From contig CALXTW010000012.1 in assembly GCA_944391515.1 (NCBI GenBank), positions 1 to 58,377 of the forward strand: a DNA stretch of 58,377 nucleotides. The letters run 5' to 3'. The notes beneath the pieces are model-generated. The model had not been told where the DNA came from. It made no database searches and saw only the letters and a program-made list of their open reading frames with translations. A program made the position numbers and the translations under genes. Shown here in pieces: positions 10,527 to 17,778 of the stretch. Position 1 is the first letter of the stretch; every line of letters begins with the position of its first letter. The stretch comes from an uncultured Alphaproteobacteria bacterium. Its GTDB lineage: Bacteria; Pseudomonadota; Alphaproteobacteria; RF32; CAG-239.

Positions 10527-11150
10527 ATGATGAAAAAACATTTTTATATTTTTCGACATGGACAAACAATTTGGAATGCTGAAGGACGGCCGCAAGGGCA
10601 ACACGAATATCCCGTTCCTTTAACCGTGGAGGGGCAAGAACAAGCGCAAAAATTGGCCGAAAAACTCAAAGACAAAAAAATTAAGCTCATCATCAGTTCG
10701 GATTTGTTGCGTGCTCAGCAAACTGGCGAAATTGTGGCTAAAACTCTTAAAACGCCGATTGTGTTTGATAAAAGATTGCGCGAGGTTAATTATGGAATCT
10801 TGAATGGTCTTTATACAATTGAGAGAGAAGAAGTTTATCCTGATTTCAAAAAATCTTATGAGAATCCCGAAATCCCATTCCCCGAAGGAGAGAGTTTGCG
10901 GCAAGTGGCTTTGCGAATGATAGAGATGATTAAAGATGCTTGTGATAAATATTCTTATCGGGCTATAGGCTTATCTTCTCACGGGCATGCTATAACTTCG
11001 CTGATTCAGGAAATTTTTGGTTATCCCGTACAAAGAGTCGAAAATTGCGACTATGTTCATATCACTTATGATTTGGATAAGGATAAATTTGAAGGTATTG
11101 AGCTTCCTCAAAAAAGAGAAATTTATAAACCTATTATTCCAAACTATTAG
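10527..11150 (+). CDS. Histidine phosphatase family protein (phosphoglycerate mutase-like)
   Basis: About 207 aa, cytosolic. The catalytic motif FRHGQTIWN lies at residues 9-17, where His is the phosphorylated residue. The second conserved region SSDLLRAQQTGEIV (about 58-71), Glu in LREVNYGILNG, and the late His in GLSSHGHAITSL (about 150-161) complete the active site. Substrate cannot be assigned; such proteins include cobalamin ribazole phosphatases and sugar phosphatases. GAGAGG precedes two adjacent ATGs, at 10527 and 10530; either could start it. Confidence 0.85.
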   Translation: MMKKHFYIFRHGQTIWNAEGRPQGQHEYPVPLTVEGQEQAQKLAEKLKDKKIKLIISSDLLRAQQTGEIVAKTLKTPIVFDKRLREVNYGILNGLYTIEREEVYPDFKKSYENPEIPFPEGESLRQVALRMIEMIKDACDKYSYRAIGLSSHGHAITSLIQEIFGYPVQRVENCDYVHITYDLDKDKFEGIELPQKREIYKPIIPNY

Positions 11151-11267
11151 TAAAAACAAATTGTTAGCTTGAACCTGTTGGCGAGTCTGCAAAAAAAATG
11201 AAAAAATTTAAATTTTATGCTTGCATTTTTTTTTGAATATGGTAATTAATATCTCGTTCTAGTTAAT

Positions 11268-11342
11268 GCGGGCGTAGCTCAGGGGTAGAGCGCAACCTTG
11301 CCAAGGTTGATGTCGAGGGTTCGAATCCCTTCACCCGCTCCA
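11268..11342 (+). tRNA. tRNA-Gly (GCC)
   Basis: The cloverleaf folds with anticodon loop TTGCCAA and an encoded 3' CCA. The T-arm is GAGGG-TTCGAAT-CCCTT. The acceptor stem has one C-A mismatch at positions 6-67 (5' strand GCGGGCG, 3' strand CACCCGC), whereas the second tRNA-Gly at 58178 has a perfect pair there. It is followed by a terminator and by tail-regenerating repeats. Confidence 0.95.
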
Positions 11343-11605
11343 TTTTCAAACCTCCCATTGTGGAGGTTTTGTTGTATCTGGGTGAAGGGATTGCATCCCT
11401 TTCTGGCTTGTAAGTTCAAGTCTAAAGACTTTCACTAACTGCGCTGCGGTCACTTGATTTGTAAACGCTTTTTTCGGCGGCGCTGTTTCTTGCCTCAAAG
11501 CTAACAAATCTGCGCCTGTCGTCAAAATAACCTCCACCGGAGGTTATTTTCTTCTCCAGCCCGCTCCAATTTTCAAACCTCCCATTGTGGAGGGGAGTTG
11601 TAAAC
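11343..11605 (+). repeat. tRNA-Gly tail-regenerating repeat (one full unit plus partial)
   Basis: After the tRNA comes a terminator hairpin (AACCTCC / GGAGGTT, 11347-11367), then a core of about 90 bp shared with the tRNA-Arg repeats (about 11440-11527: GCTGCGGTCACTTGATTTGT, TCTTGCCTCAAAGCTAAC, AAATCTGCGCCTGTCGTCA). A 12-bp perfect hairpin follows (AAAATAACCTCC / GGAGGTTATTTT, 11525-11551) and then a new copy of the tRNA end CCGCTCCA at 11561-11568. The unit is 226 bp. The terminator sequence restarts at 11569 but is cut short where the 107-bp repeats begin. Confidence 0.85.
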
Positions 11606-11965
11606 GCGGCGCGTTTAATCGCAAGACTTAGCTGTTTGGGTTCGGTTGCCCTGACGTCGCGATGCTTGCTTCTTGCTGTGCTTAATCTTTGAGGCTTATA
11701 GATGTCTTTAATGCGGCGCGTTTAATCGCAAGACTTAGCTGTTTGGGTTCGGTTGCCCTGACGTCGCGATGCTTGCTTCTTGCTGTGCTTAATCTTTGAG
11801 GCTTATAGATGTCTTTAATGCGGCGCGTTTAATCGCAAGACTTAGCTGTTTGGGTTCGGTTGCCCTGACGTCGCGATGCTTGCTTCTTGCTGTGCTTAAT
11901 CTTTGAGGCTTATGGGTGTCTTTAATGTGGCGCGTTTAATCGCAGACTTAGCTGTGTATTCGTGC
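11606..11965. repeat. 107-bp tandem repeat, 3.3 copies
   Basis: The sequence starting GCGGCGCGTTTAATCGCAAG recurs at 11606, 11713, 11820 and (partial, GTGG variant) 11927, exactly 107 bp apart. Copies 1-3 are almost identical and end in ATGTCTTTAAT. Each contains a T-arm-like GGGTTCGG and a CG-rich ACGTCGCGATGC stretch. I see no open frame of note. It directly follows the tRNA-Gly repeat and precedes the glycosyltransferase gene's 3' end. Confidence 0.9.
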
Positions 11966-12004
11966 TTAGATATTGTGATGTTTTTCTTTTACTCTTAGGA
12001 TTGG

Positions 12005-12925
12005 TTATTTTTTATCAATCGCAATAAAAGGACCTTTCTTTTCAGACATTTCTAGGAATATTCCCGGATTATTAGATAAGGTGCCGATAACTATGTCTGA
12101 GTGTTTTAATATTTCTATTGAGGCCAAAAGTTTAATATGCTCTTGATAGATAAATTCTTTATCTGCAGTGTAGAGTTTGGTAATGTCATATCCTGTTTCG
12201 TCCGTATGGCAAGTGGTATAAAATTTATATTGCGGGTAGTTGTCCAACAAATACTGAAAACATCTGTAGTCGTCGGTTAATACGAAAATATCTTTGCTGT
12301 GGGGATGTTTTTCAATTTCTTCCATATAGGTTTTAGGATGATAGAGCGGTGCTTCTATTATTTTATCCCCACTGCGTATGTGTATTGAAGAATAGTCGGT
12401 TGGGAGATTAAGTTGGTTTATAAGATTTTCTATTCCTTGTTGTGTTTGAGGTGAGAATTTATAAATTATTTTATTGAGTTCTAGACCAAGTTGTTGAACA
12501 TTACCTTTCATCCCTAATTCGGGAAAATCAAAAATTTTGTTCTGGAACTCCGATGATGTAATTTCATCCCAAATATCTGATGTGTAATAATCAAAATTGT
12601 AGAGCTTTTTGTATAGACAAGCCTTAATGCGACGAGATAATTTTCTCTTTTTCCATATTTGTCGAACATTGTAGTGCGAATGAAATTTTTGGTTTTTTTC
12701 AGGGCAAAATGGTAAAAAGTAATCTTGCCAACCTTTTTCTTTGGTTAGAAAACCAAATTTTGAACATAAGTTGAACTGAACTTTATGTTCCAGACACCAT
12801 ATCATAGCATATATCATATTGTTGTATTCTGAGAAAAAGCCATTGCCGCAGTTAAATCTAAAAATTAATTTTTGTTTGTAGCTTTGATTTAGGTTTTGGT
12901 ATTGTTCCAATGTTAGTGTAGTCAT
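12005..12925 (-). CDS. GT-B glycosyltransferase, NodZ/FUT8-like fucosyltransferase candidate
   Basis: 306 aa, no signal peptide. Three features resemble the alpha-1,6-fucosyltransferase (GT23) and related nucleotide-sugar donor folds: SIHIRSGDKIIEAP near 182-195 (compare HVRRTDK), FVLTDDYRCF near 214-223 (compare LATDDP), and SDIVIGTLSNNPGIFLE near 277-293 (compare the Ser-rich acceptor of donor phosphate). The N-terminal region FRFNCGNGFFSEYNNM fits the glycine-rich donor start. Its likely role is decorating a surface glycan, but the sugar is unknown. AT content is a little higher than the housekeeping genes, and it lies between repeats and a lone beta-barrel gene, so recent transfer is possible. 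Confidence 0.55.
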   Translation of the reverse strand: MTTLTLEQYQNLNQSYKQKLIFRFNCGNGFFSEYNNMIYAMIWCLEHKVQFNLCSKFGFLTKEKGWQDYFLPFCPEKNQKFHSHYNVRQIWKKRKLSRRIKACLYKKLYNFDYYTSDIWDEITSSEFQNKIFDFPELGMKGNVQQLGLELNKIIYKFSPQTQQGIENLINQLNLPTDYSSIHIRSGDKIIEAPLYHPKTYMEEIEKHPHSKDIFVLTDDYRCFQYLLDNYPQYKFYTTCHTDETGYDITKLYTADKEFIYQEHIKLLASIEILKHSDIVIGTLSNNPGIFLEMSEKKGPFIAIDKK

Positions 12926-13036
12926 GATATTATTCCCAGAATATTAGAATTAGACAATCTATACGCTAATATTAAAGGTTATAATATACATTTATGGTTG
13001 TTTCAAATGTAATTTTGTTTTAATGCAAGATAAAAA

Positions 13037-13060
13037 AAATCCGCTGGATTACAGCGGATA
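13037..13060. terminator. Terminator after beta-barrel gene
   Basis: ATCCGCTG and CAGCGGAT pair around a 5-nt loop. On the minus strand it follows the beta-barrel stop codon, with the A-run giving a T tract. Confidence 0.7.
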
Positions 13061-13079
13061 TATTTGTTGTACTTAAATT

Positions 13080-13640
13080 TTAAAAAATGATTCTTATACC
13101 GCCGGAAAATTCGCTTATTCCGTCGTAAAAATCTGTTTCGCCGGAGTTGAGAGAGGTATAGTGGAACATGCCTCGTAAAGCTATGTGAGGAATGATTTCA
13201 TATTGTAATCCAATACCAAAACGCGGACCAGAGGCATCTTGCTCAAAATTCCAGCCATTGGTTTGTTTGATTTTGAAGGTGTATTCTGCTAACCCTAGTG
13301 ATAAAATTAGCGAGAAATTATCTGTTAATGGGGATTCTCCCATTAAGTCAATTCCGTAGCCGGAGAGCTTAGATTTTATACCGAAGCTATTATCAGATTC
13401 ATCTGAAAATAAATACCAACCTTCTAATCCGATACCGTAAGAACTGAATCCCATAACCGCAGAAACACCATTGTAGCCATCGTCCATTTCAAATTCTGTA
13501 TTGTTTTTGTATTTTATGTCTGAATAAACGTAATCCGCTCCTATGTAGATTTTTGAGCGGTTGCTGTACGCAAATGCGTTGTTTGTGGCGCTAAATGTAA
13601 ATATGCATGTTAAAAGTATGGTTATAATAGCTTTTTTCAT
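13080..13640 (-). CDS. Outer-membrane beta-barrel protein (OmpW/opacity-like)
   Basis: 186 aa with a clear Sec signal peptide (residues 1-24, cleavage after NNAFA). The mature part has alternating hydrophobic strands separated by charged turns, such as SKIYIGADYVYSDIKY, LSGYGIDLMGES and HIALRGMFHYTSL, and ends with the aromatic C-terminal residue (GGIRIIF) typical of BAM substrates. About eight strands can be drawn. It is similar in size and strand order to the protein at 47133-47726, so the two look paralogous. The role is probably structural or adhesive; no specific function is visible. Confidence 0.75.
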   Translation of the reverse strand: MKKAIITILLTCIFTFSATNNAFAYSNRSKIYIGADYVYSDIKYKNNTEFEMDDGYNGVSAVMGFSSYGIGLEGWYLFSDESDNSFGIKSKLSGYGIDLMGESPLTDNFSLILSLGLAEYTFKIKQTNGWNFEQDASGPRFGIGLQYEIIPHIALRGMFHYTSLNSGETDFYDGISEFSGGIRIIF

Positions 13641-13789
13641 TAGAATTTCTCAAACTGTTTTTTTTGTTTAATTTGTCTACATTATAGACAAATTCAATAA
13701 AAGGTCAAGGCTTTTTTTGTAATGCCTTGTTTTCTTTATTAGAAGGTATATATTATTATTTAATATTTTGTTTATTGGGGAGAAAATAT

Positions 13790-14389
13790 ATGGTTGCTTG
13801 TTGGGATGATGTGATTGAAAAAAGGCGTTCAATTTATGATTTGGGTAAAAAAGAAGTTATTTCGCAGGAAAAACTCATTAATCTTGTTAAGCATAAGGTA
13901 ATGCATTGTCCGAGTGCTTTTAATTCTCAGTCGGCCAGAGCGGTTGTTTTGCTAAGTGAGGCGCATTTAAAATTGTGGGGATTGGTTTATAATGCCTTGC
14001 GTGAAATTGTGCCCGAAAATAAATTTGCCCCAACGGAGGAAAAGATTAAAAGTTTTGCTGATGGTTATGCCACTATTTTGTTTTTTGAGGATTTTTCGGT
14101 GATTGATGCTTTGGAGAGAAAGTATCCGGCTTATGCGAAGAATTTTTCGGTATGGGCTCAGCAATCTAATGGTATGTTGCAATATATGGTATGGACTGCG
14201 GTTGAAGCTGAGGGGGCTGGGGCAAGTTTGCAGCATTATAATGAACTGATTGAAGAGAAGGTGAAAGAGGAGTGGAATTTACCTCAATCTTGGAAATTGA
14301 TTGCGCAAATGCCAGTTGGAAGTGTGGAAACTTCGGCTGATGTGAAATCTTTTGAAAATATTGAAAAAAGAGTGAAAGTCTTTAAATAA
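13790..14389 (+). CDS. Nitroreductase family protein
   Basis: 199 aa FMN-dependent oxidoreductase of the nitroreductase fold, resembling the small Frm2/YdgI-type group. Visible hallmarks are the N-terminal EKRRSIYDLG (residues 9-18), CPSAFNSQSARAVVLLSE (about 41-58) for FMN binding, ATILFFED in the dimer core, and the late EAEGAGASLQHYNELIEE (about 145-162) followed by the C-terminal PVG loop. I chose the ATG at 13790 because GGGGAG precedes it; an in-frame TTG at 13727 lacks a ribosome-binding site. Substrate unknown. Confidence 0.8.
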   Translation: MVACWDDVIEKRRSIYDLGKKEVISQEKLINLVKHKVMHCPSAFNSQSARAVVLLSEAHLKLWGLVYNALREIVPENKFAPTEEKIKSFADGYATILFFEDFSVIDALERKYPAYAKNFSVWAQQSNGMLQYMVWTAVEAEGAGASLQHYNELIEEKVKEEWNLPQSWKLIAQMPVGSVETSADVKSFENIEKRVKVFK

Positions 14390-14431
14390 CTCTTGCCAAA
14401 ACCTAAACTTCATTTTACAAATAGCTCTCAT

Positions 14432-14521
14432 GGAGAGATGGCAGAGTGGTCGAATGCGGTTGACTCGAAATCAATTGTACTCTTACGGGTACCGGGAGTT
14501 CGAATCTCCCTCTCTCCGCCA
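14432..14521 (+). tRNA. tRNA-Ser (CGA)
   Basis: A class II tRNA with a long variable arm. The anticodon loop is CTCGAAA, the acceptor stem GGAGAGA / TCTCTCC is perfect, and 3' CCA is encoded. The T-arm is GGGAG-TTCGAAT-CTCCC. A terminator follows at once and then tail-regenerating repeats. Confidence 0.95.
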
Positions 14522-14812
14522 TAAACAAAGCCCTGCCGAAGTGCGGGGCTTTGTTTTTGTTGAGGAGAGATGAGGTTCGAACTCCCGAAAAAGGGAGTTT
14601 GATAAGGAGGAGCAGGCGAGACGAAGTATCGCCGCACTTGCGACGACGCAGTGCGTTAAGAAAACTTGAAAAGTTTTTAGCCATCTCCCTCTCTCCGCCA
14701 TAAACAAAGCCCTGCCAAAGTGCGGGACTTTTTTTGTTGAGGAGAGATGAGGTTCGAACTCCCGAAAAAGGGAGTTTGATAAGGAGGAGCAGGCGAGACG
14801 AAAGGGGCTTAT
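14522..14812 (+). repeat. tRNA-Ser tail-regenerating repeats (1.6 units of 179 bp)
   Basis: The first unit (14522-14700) contains the tRNA terminator hairpin (AACAAAGCCCTGC / GTGCGGGGCTTTGTT, 14523-14558), a hairpin AACTCCC / GGGAGTT, an imperfect CGCACTTGCG / CGCAGTGCG stem, and AAAACTT / AAGTTTT just before a new copy of the tRNA 3' end (ATCTCCCTCTCTCCGCCA, ending at 14700). The second copy starts identically at 14701 and stops after about 110 bp. The layout matches the Gly and Arg arrays although most of the sequence differs. Antisense frames here are the familiar spurious tRNA-Ser reverse ORFs. Confidence 0.85.
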
Positions 14813-14815
14813 TGT

Positions 14816-14850
14816 AAAAAAACGCTTTCTTTTTTAGAAAGCGTTTTTTT
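14816..14850. terminator. Strong bidirectional terminator
   Basis: AAAACGCTTTC and GAAAGCGTTTT pair around a 7-nt loop, with A and T runs outside. It ends the minus-strand redox/Tat operon at the flavodoxin gene and also any readthrough from tRNA-Ser. Confidence 0.85.
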
Positions 14851-14855
14851 TGAGA

Positions 14856-15410
14856 TTAAAAGTTGAGAGATTTTAGCCAATCATCTAGACCTTGAAGACT
14901 TGTTTGGTAGCCGTCCCAGCTGGGTCTTATTTGGCAACCTTTGCATTGAGTGGTGAGGTCTGAAATGGTATTTTGCAGTCCGCCGCCACCATGGGTGATG
15001 AAAGGAATTACAGTCTTTCCTGACAAATTATATTGTTCTAAAAAACTACTGACTTGCGGTGCAATTGTGCCCCACCAATTGGGTGAACCGATAAAGACAA
15101 TATCATACTGCGCAATATCTTTAACCGAAGAGGTTAACTTGGGACGAAAGTTTTGAGCAATTTCTTCTTTGGCTTGTTGAACCATCTCGTGATAATCTTG
15201 TGGATAGGTATGGTCACTGGTGATGGCAAATAAGTCACCGCCGATTTTTTGTTGAATTGCTTTGGCGGCTTGAGCGGTGTTGCCACTGTATGAATAATAA
15301 GCAATTAAAATTTTGGGAGTGTCCGGTGGTGTTGTTTCTTGAGCTTGGCTCAAGTTTGGAGAAATTGTCAGCCCTAAGGCCAATCCTAATAACGTTAAAA
15401 GTTTTTTCAT
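14856..15410 (-). CDS. Exported flavodoxin
   Basis: 184 aa. A Sec-type signal peptide (residues 1-23, ending NLSQA) precedes a flavodoxin fold. The FMN phosphate loop is YYSYSGNTAQAA (about 39-50). The second FMN loop is GSPNWWGTIAP (about 111-121), where the Trp residues would stack on the isoalloxazine. The third is THGGGG near 145. This places an electron carrier in the periplasm, which is unusual since most flavodoxins are cytosolic. It is the last gene of the minus-strand block and follows the Tat-exported reductase by 12 nt, so the two probably share electrons. Confidence 0.85.
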   Translation of the reverse strand: MKKLLTLLGLALGLTISPNLSQAQETTPPDTPKILIAYYSYSGNTAQAAKAIQQKIGGDLFAITSDHTYPQDYHEMVQQAKEEIAQNFRPKLTSSVKDIAQYDIVFIGSPNWWGTIAPQVSSFLEQYNLSGKTVIPFITHGGGGLQNTISDLTTQCKGCQIRPSWDGYQTSLQGLDDWLKSLNF

Positions 15411-15422
15411 AGCTTATCTCCT

Positions 15423-16661
15423 CTAGGATTCAAAAGTTTTGGCGACTTCTTTCATCCATTTACTGATTTCAATGTGTTGCGGACAATGTTGTTCGCAGAG
15501 TTTACAGCCAATGCAAGATGAGGCTTTGCCATGTTTTTTGGTGAGGTTGGCATAGTACATCTTTTGAGCGGTAAAGGGTTTGTTGCTGATTTCTTGTTTC
15601 TCGGCATTGTAAAGCGCAAAATAATCAGGAATAGCAATTTTCATTGGGCAAAATTCAGTGCAATAATGGCATGAGGTGCAAGGAATTGTAATTGAGGCGT
15701 GCAGTGCCTTGATGGCTTCTTCAATCGTGGCTTGCTCTTGTTTATTCAAAGGTTTGAAGTTTTGCATATAAGAGGTATTGTCGTTTAATTGCTCGGGAGT
15801 GGACATACCGCTTAAAACCATCATGACACCCGGAAGGCTGGCCGCATAACGTATTGCCCAAGAGGCTACCGACATGTTAGGTTCGGCATCTTTAAAGATT
15901 TTTTCAACACGTGGAGGAACTGTTGCTAAAGTTCCGCCTTTGACAGGTTCCATTACAATCACCGGTTTGTTGTATTTTTGCGCAATTTCATAGCATTTAC
16001 GAGATTGGATACTAGCGTTGTCCCAGTCAATGTAGTTGATTTGGAGTTGAACAAATTCCATCTCGGGGTGGGCTTTTAAGATTTCTTCCAACATCTCGGG
16101 GCCGTCGTGAAAAGAAAAGCCAATGTGTTTGACTTTGCCTTGCTTTTTCTTCTCAGCTACAAATTTGAAACTGTCAAATTTTTCAGCATTACCTATGGTG
16201 TTGGTATTTAAGTTATGGAGCAAGTAGTAGTCGAAATATTTAAGTCCGGTTTTTTCTAATTGTTTGTTGAAAATTTCTTCTTGATCGGAGGCTTTTTTGA
16301 GGTAGCCAACGGGGAGTTTGCTTGCAACCGTATATTTATCTCTGGGGTGTCTTTTGACTAAAGATTCTTTGATGGCAATTTCACTCTCGTAGCCCATATA
16401 CATCCATGCGGTATCAAAATAAGTGAAGCCTCTTGCCAAAAAGGTATCTACCATTTGGTTGAGGGTTTTGTAGTCTATACTGGTAGGGTCATTGGGGGTT
16501 AGTGTAGGTAGGCGCATAAAGCCAAAACCTAACTTATTGTTGGGGTTGATTTGTTTTTTGACCGAATCGGACACGGCGATGGTTTCGGCAATGGTGAGTT
16601 TGGGCAAAGCGCTTAATGCAAAAGCGGCTAAACTACTGAGTAAAAATTCACGACGGTTCAT
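15423..16661 (-). CDS. Tat-exported aldo/keto reductase with C-terminal 2[4Fe-4S] domain
   Basis: 412 aa. The N terminus [10 protein letters not shown] is a twin-arginine signal followed by a hydrophobic core and an A-x-A-like site near 25. Residues 40-310 form an AKR barrel with the tetrad regions FDTAWMYMG (Asp, Tyr), VASKLPVG (Lys) and YYLLHNLN (His). The C-terminal part carries [12 protein letters not shown] (about 331-342) and [12 protein letters not shown] (about 381-392), so two [4Fe-4S] clusters. Tat export fits cofactor loading before transport. It lies 59 nt downstream of tatC and next to an exported flavodoxin, suggesting a periplasmic redox chain. The substrate is unknown. Confidence 0.85.
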   Translation of the reverse strand: MNRREFLLSSLAAFALSALPKLTIAETIAVSDSVKKQINPNNKLGFGFMRLPTLTPNDPTSIDYKTLNQMVDTFLARGFTYFDTAWMYMGYESEIAIKESLVKRHPRDKYTVASKLPVGYLKKASDQEEIFNKQLEKTGLKYFDYYLLHNLNTNTIGNAEKFDSFKFVAEKKKQGKVKHIGFSFHDGPEMLEEILKAHPEMEFVQLQINYIDWDNASIQSRKCYEIAQKYNKPVIVMEPVKGGTLATVPPRVEKIFKDAEPNMSVASWAIRYAASLPGVMMVLSGMSTPEQLNDNTSYMQNFKPLNKQEQATIEEAIKALHASITIPCTSCHYCTEFCPMKIAIPDYFALYNAEKQEISNKPFTAQKMYYANLTKKHGKASSCIGCKLCEQHCPQHIEISKWMKEVAKTFES

Positions 16662-16720
16662 TTTTTTCTTCCTTGAAGAATCAGGTTGATTTGAGTGTAA
16701 TTTTTAGAGGGTACTCTAAG

Positions 16721-17431
16721 TCAAGACTTTTTTTGATGTTTTTTGCAGGCGATGTATAAGCCTCCTTCAAATAATAGATAAGTCGGGGTGGCAAGCATGA
16801 GTTGGCTGACAACATCCGGCGGTGTCAAAAGGGCTGCAATAATCAAAATCGCAACTAAAACATAAGGGCGTTTTTGTTTGATTTGTTCGCTCGAAATTAT
16901 GCCGTGACTTACAAGGGCGTACACTATGAGCGGAAACTGAAACATGAGCCCGAATACGGTTGAAAGCCACAAAGACAAGCTGATGATGTTGCTGATGCCA
17001 AGCGTTGCTTGAATATGAGCCGAGGTAAAACTCAGGCCAAAGTCAATTATCATCGGGAGGATAAAAAAGAGGCAAAACAGCGCGCCTAAGATAAATAAAC
17101 TTCCCGAACTTATAACTATTGATTTGATAAAGCGGCGTTCATTATCATAAAGAGCGGGTAAGGCAAACTGCCAAATTTTATAGCAAATAAAAGGAAAACA
17201 AATTAAAAAATCTAAAAAGACTGCGGTTTTTATTTGTAGGATAAAAACTTCCATCGGGCTAAAGTAATTGAGGGTAACTTCATGCGAAGAAAGCATTATT
17301 TGAATGAGCCAATCAATCACATAAGGTGCGCAAAAAAACATAGGGACCAACCCTAACGCTAAAGATAAAATACAGCTGATGAGGGTTTTGCGCAGGGCTT
17401 CAAGATGAGAGATGAGGCTTTCGTCTTCCAT
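16721..17431 (-). CDS. tatC: Sec-independent translocase protein TatC
   Basis: 236 aa, six transmembrane helices. TatC is the receptor for twin-arginine signals. Family marks are SHLEALRKTL (residues 8-17, the HLxELR signature), YFSPMEVFILQIK (about 55-67) and FPFICYKIWQFALPALYDNERR (split across about 79-100). It ends with TGA. Its ATG overlaps the tatA stop as TAATG, so the pair is translationally coupled. No tatB is visible, suggesting a minimal TatAC system. Confidence 0.95.
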   Translation of the reverse strand: MEDESLISHLEALRKTLISCILSLALGLVPMFFCAPYVIDWLIQIMLSSHEVTLNYFSPMEVFILQIKTAVFLDFLICFPFICYKIWQFALPALYDNERRFIKSIVISSGSLFILGALFCLFFILPMIIDFGLSFTSAHIQATLGISNIISLSLWLSTVFGLMFQFPLIVYALVSHGIISSEQIKQKRPYVLVAILIIAALLTPPDVVSQLMLATPTYLLFEGGLYIACKKHQKKS

Positions 17432-17643
17432 TATTTTTTCTCGGATTTTTCATCTTCCTTTTGGGCGGCTTTTTCAACGCTGTCTTTGAAATCTTTGGCT
17501 TCGGTTTCAAGCATTTCTTTGGCTTTTTTGTATTCATATTGGGCTTTGCCTAAAGCCTTGGCTAGTTCAGGAATGCGTTTGCCTCCGAATAAGACTAAGA
17601 CAACAACTAAAATCAGAGCAATTTCTGTTAATCCTAATGACAT
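17431..17643 (-). CDS. tatA: Sec-independent translocase protein TatA
   Basis: 70 aa. One N-terminal transmembrane helix ([16 protein letters not shown]), the FGG-hinge with [13 protein letters not shown] forming the amphipathic helix, and a charged tail. The size and the FGGKRIPE motif place it with TatA/E rather than TatB. GAGAAAAAAATG gives its start. It sits 10 nt after the TAG that would end the extended polyferredoxin frame. Confidence 0.93.
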   Translation of the reverse strand: MSLGLTEIALILVVVLVLFGGKRIPELAKALGKAQYEYKKAKEMLETEAKDFKDSVEKAAQKEDEKSEKK

Positions 17644-17652
17644 TTTTTTCTC

Positions 17653-17778
17653 CTATTCTTCTAAAACTATTTGGGTTGAAAGACCTTTAATGGTGATGGC
17701 TTTTACCGGACAAGCATTTTGGCATAAGCCACATCCGATGCATTTGTCGGTTAAAACTTGTGGCACGGTATGCCCTTC
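17653..17778 (-). other. In-frame continuation of the polyferredoxin after a TGA codon
   Basis: Immediately past the TGA at 17779-17781 the same frame continues for 41 codons to a TAG at 17653-17655, ending 10 nt before tatA. The translation includes the ferredoxin motif CIGCGLCQNACPVKAI preceded by VPQVLTDK. This is what is expected at the end of a NapG/NapH-type polyferredoxin. There is no ATG and no ribosome-binding site to start it separately. Either the TGA is read through or recoded, or the gene carries a nonsense mutation or sequencing error. Confidence 0.75.

Noticed and set aside
14415-14707. Several minus-strand ORFs over tRNA-Ser (ERGRFELP-type)
   Set aside because: These are reverse reads of a tRNA gene and its repeats, a well-known source of false proteins.
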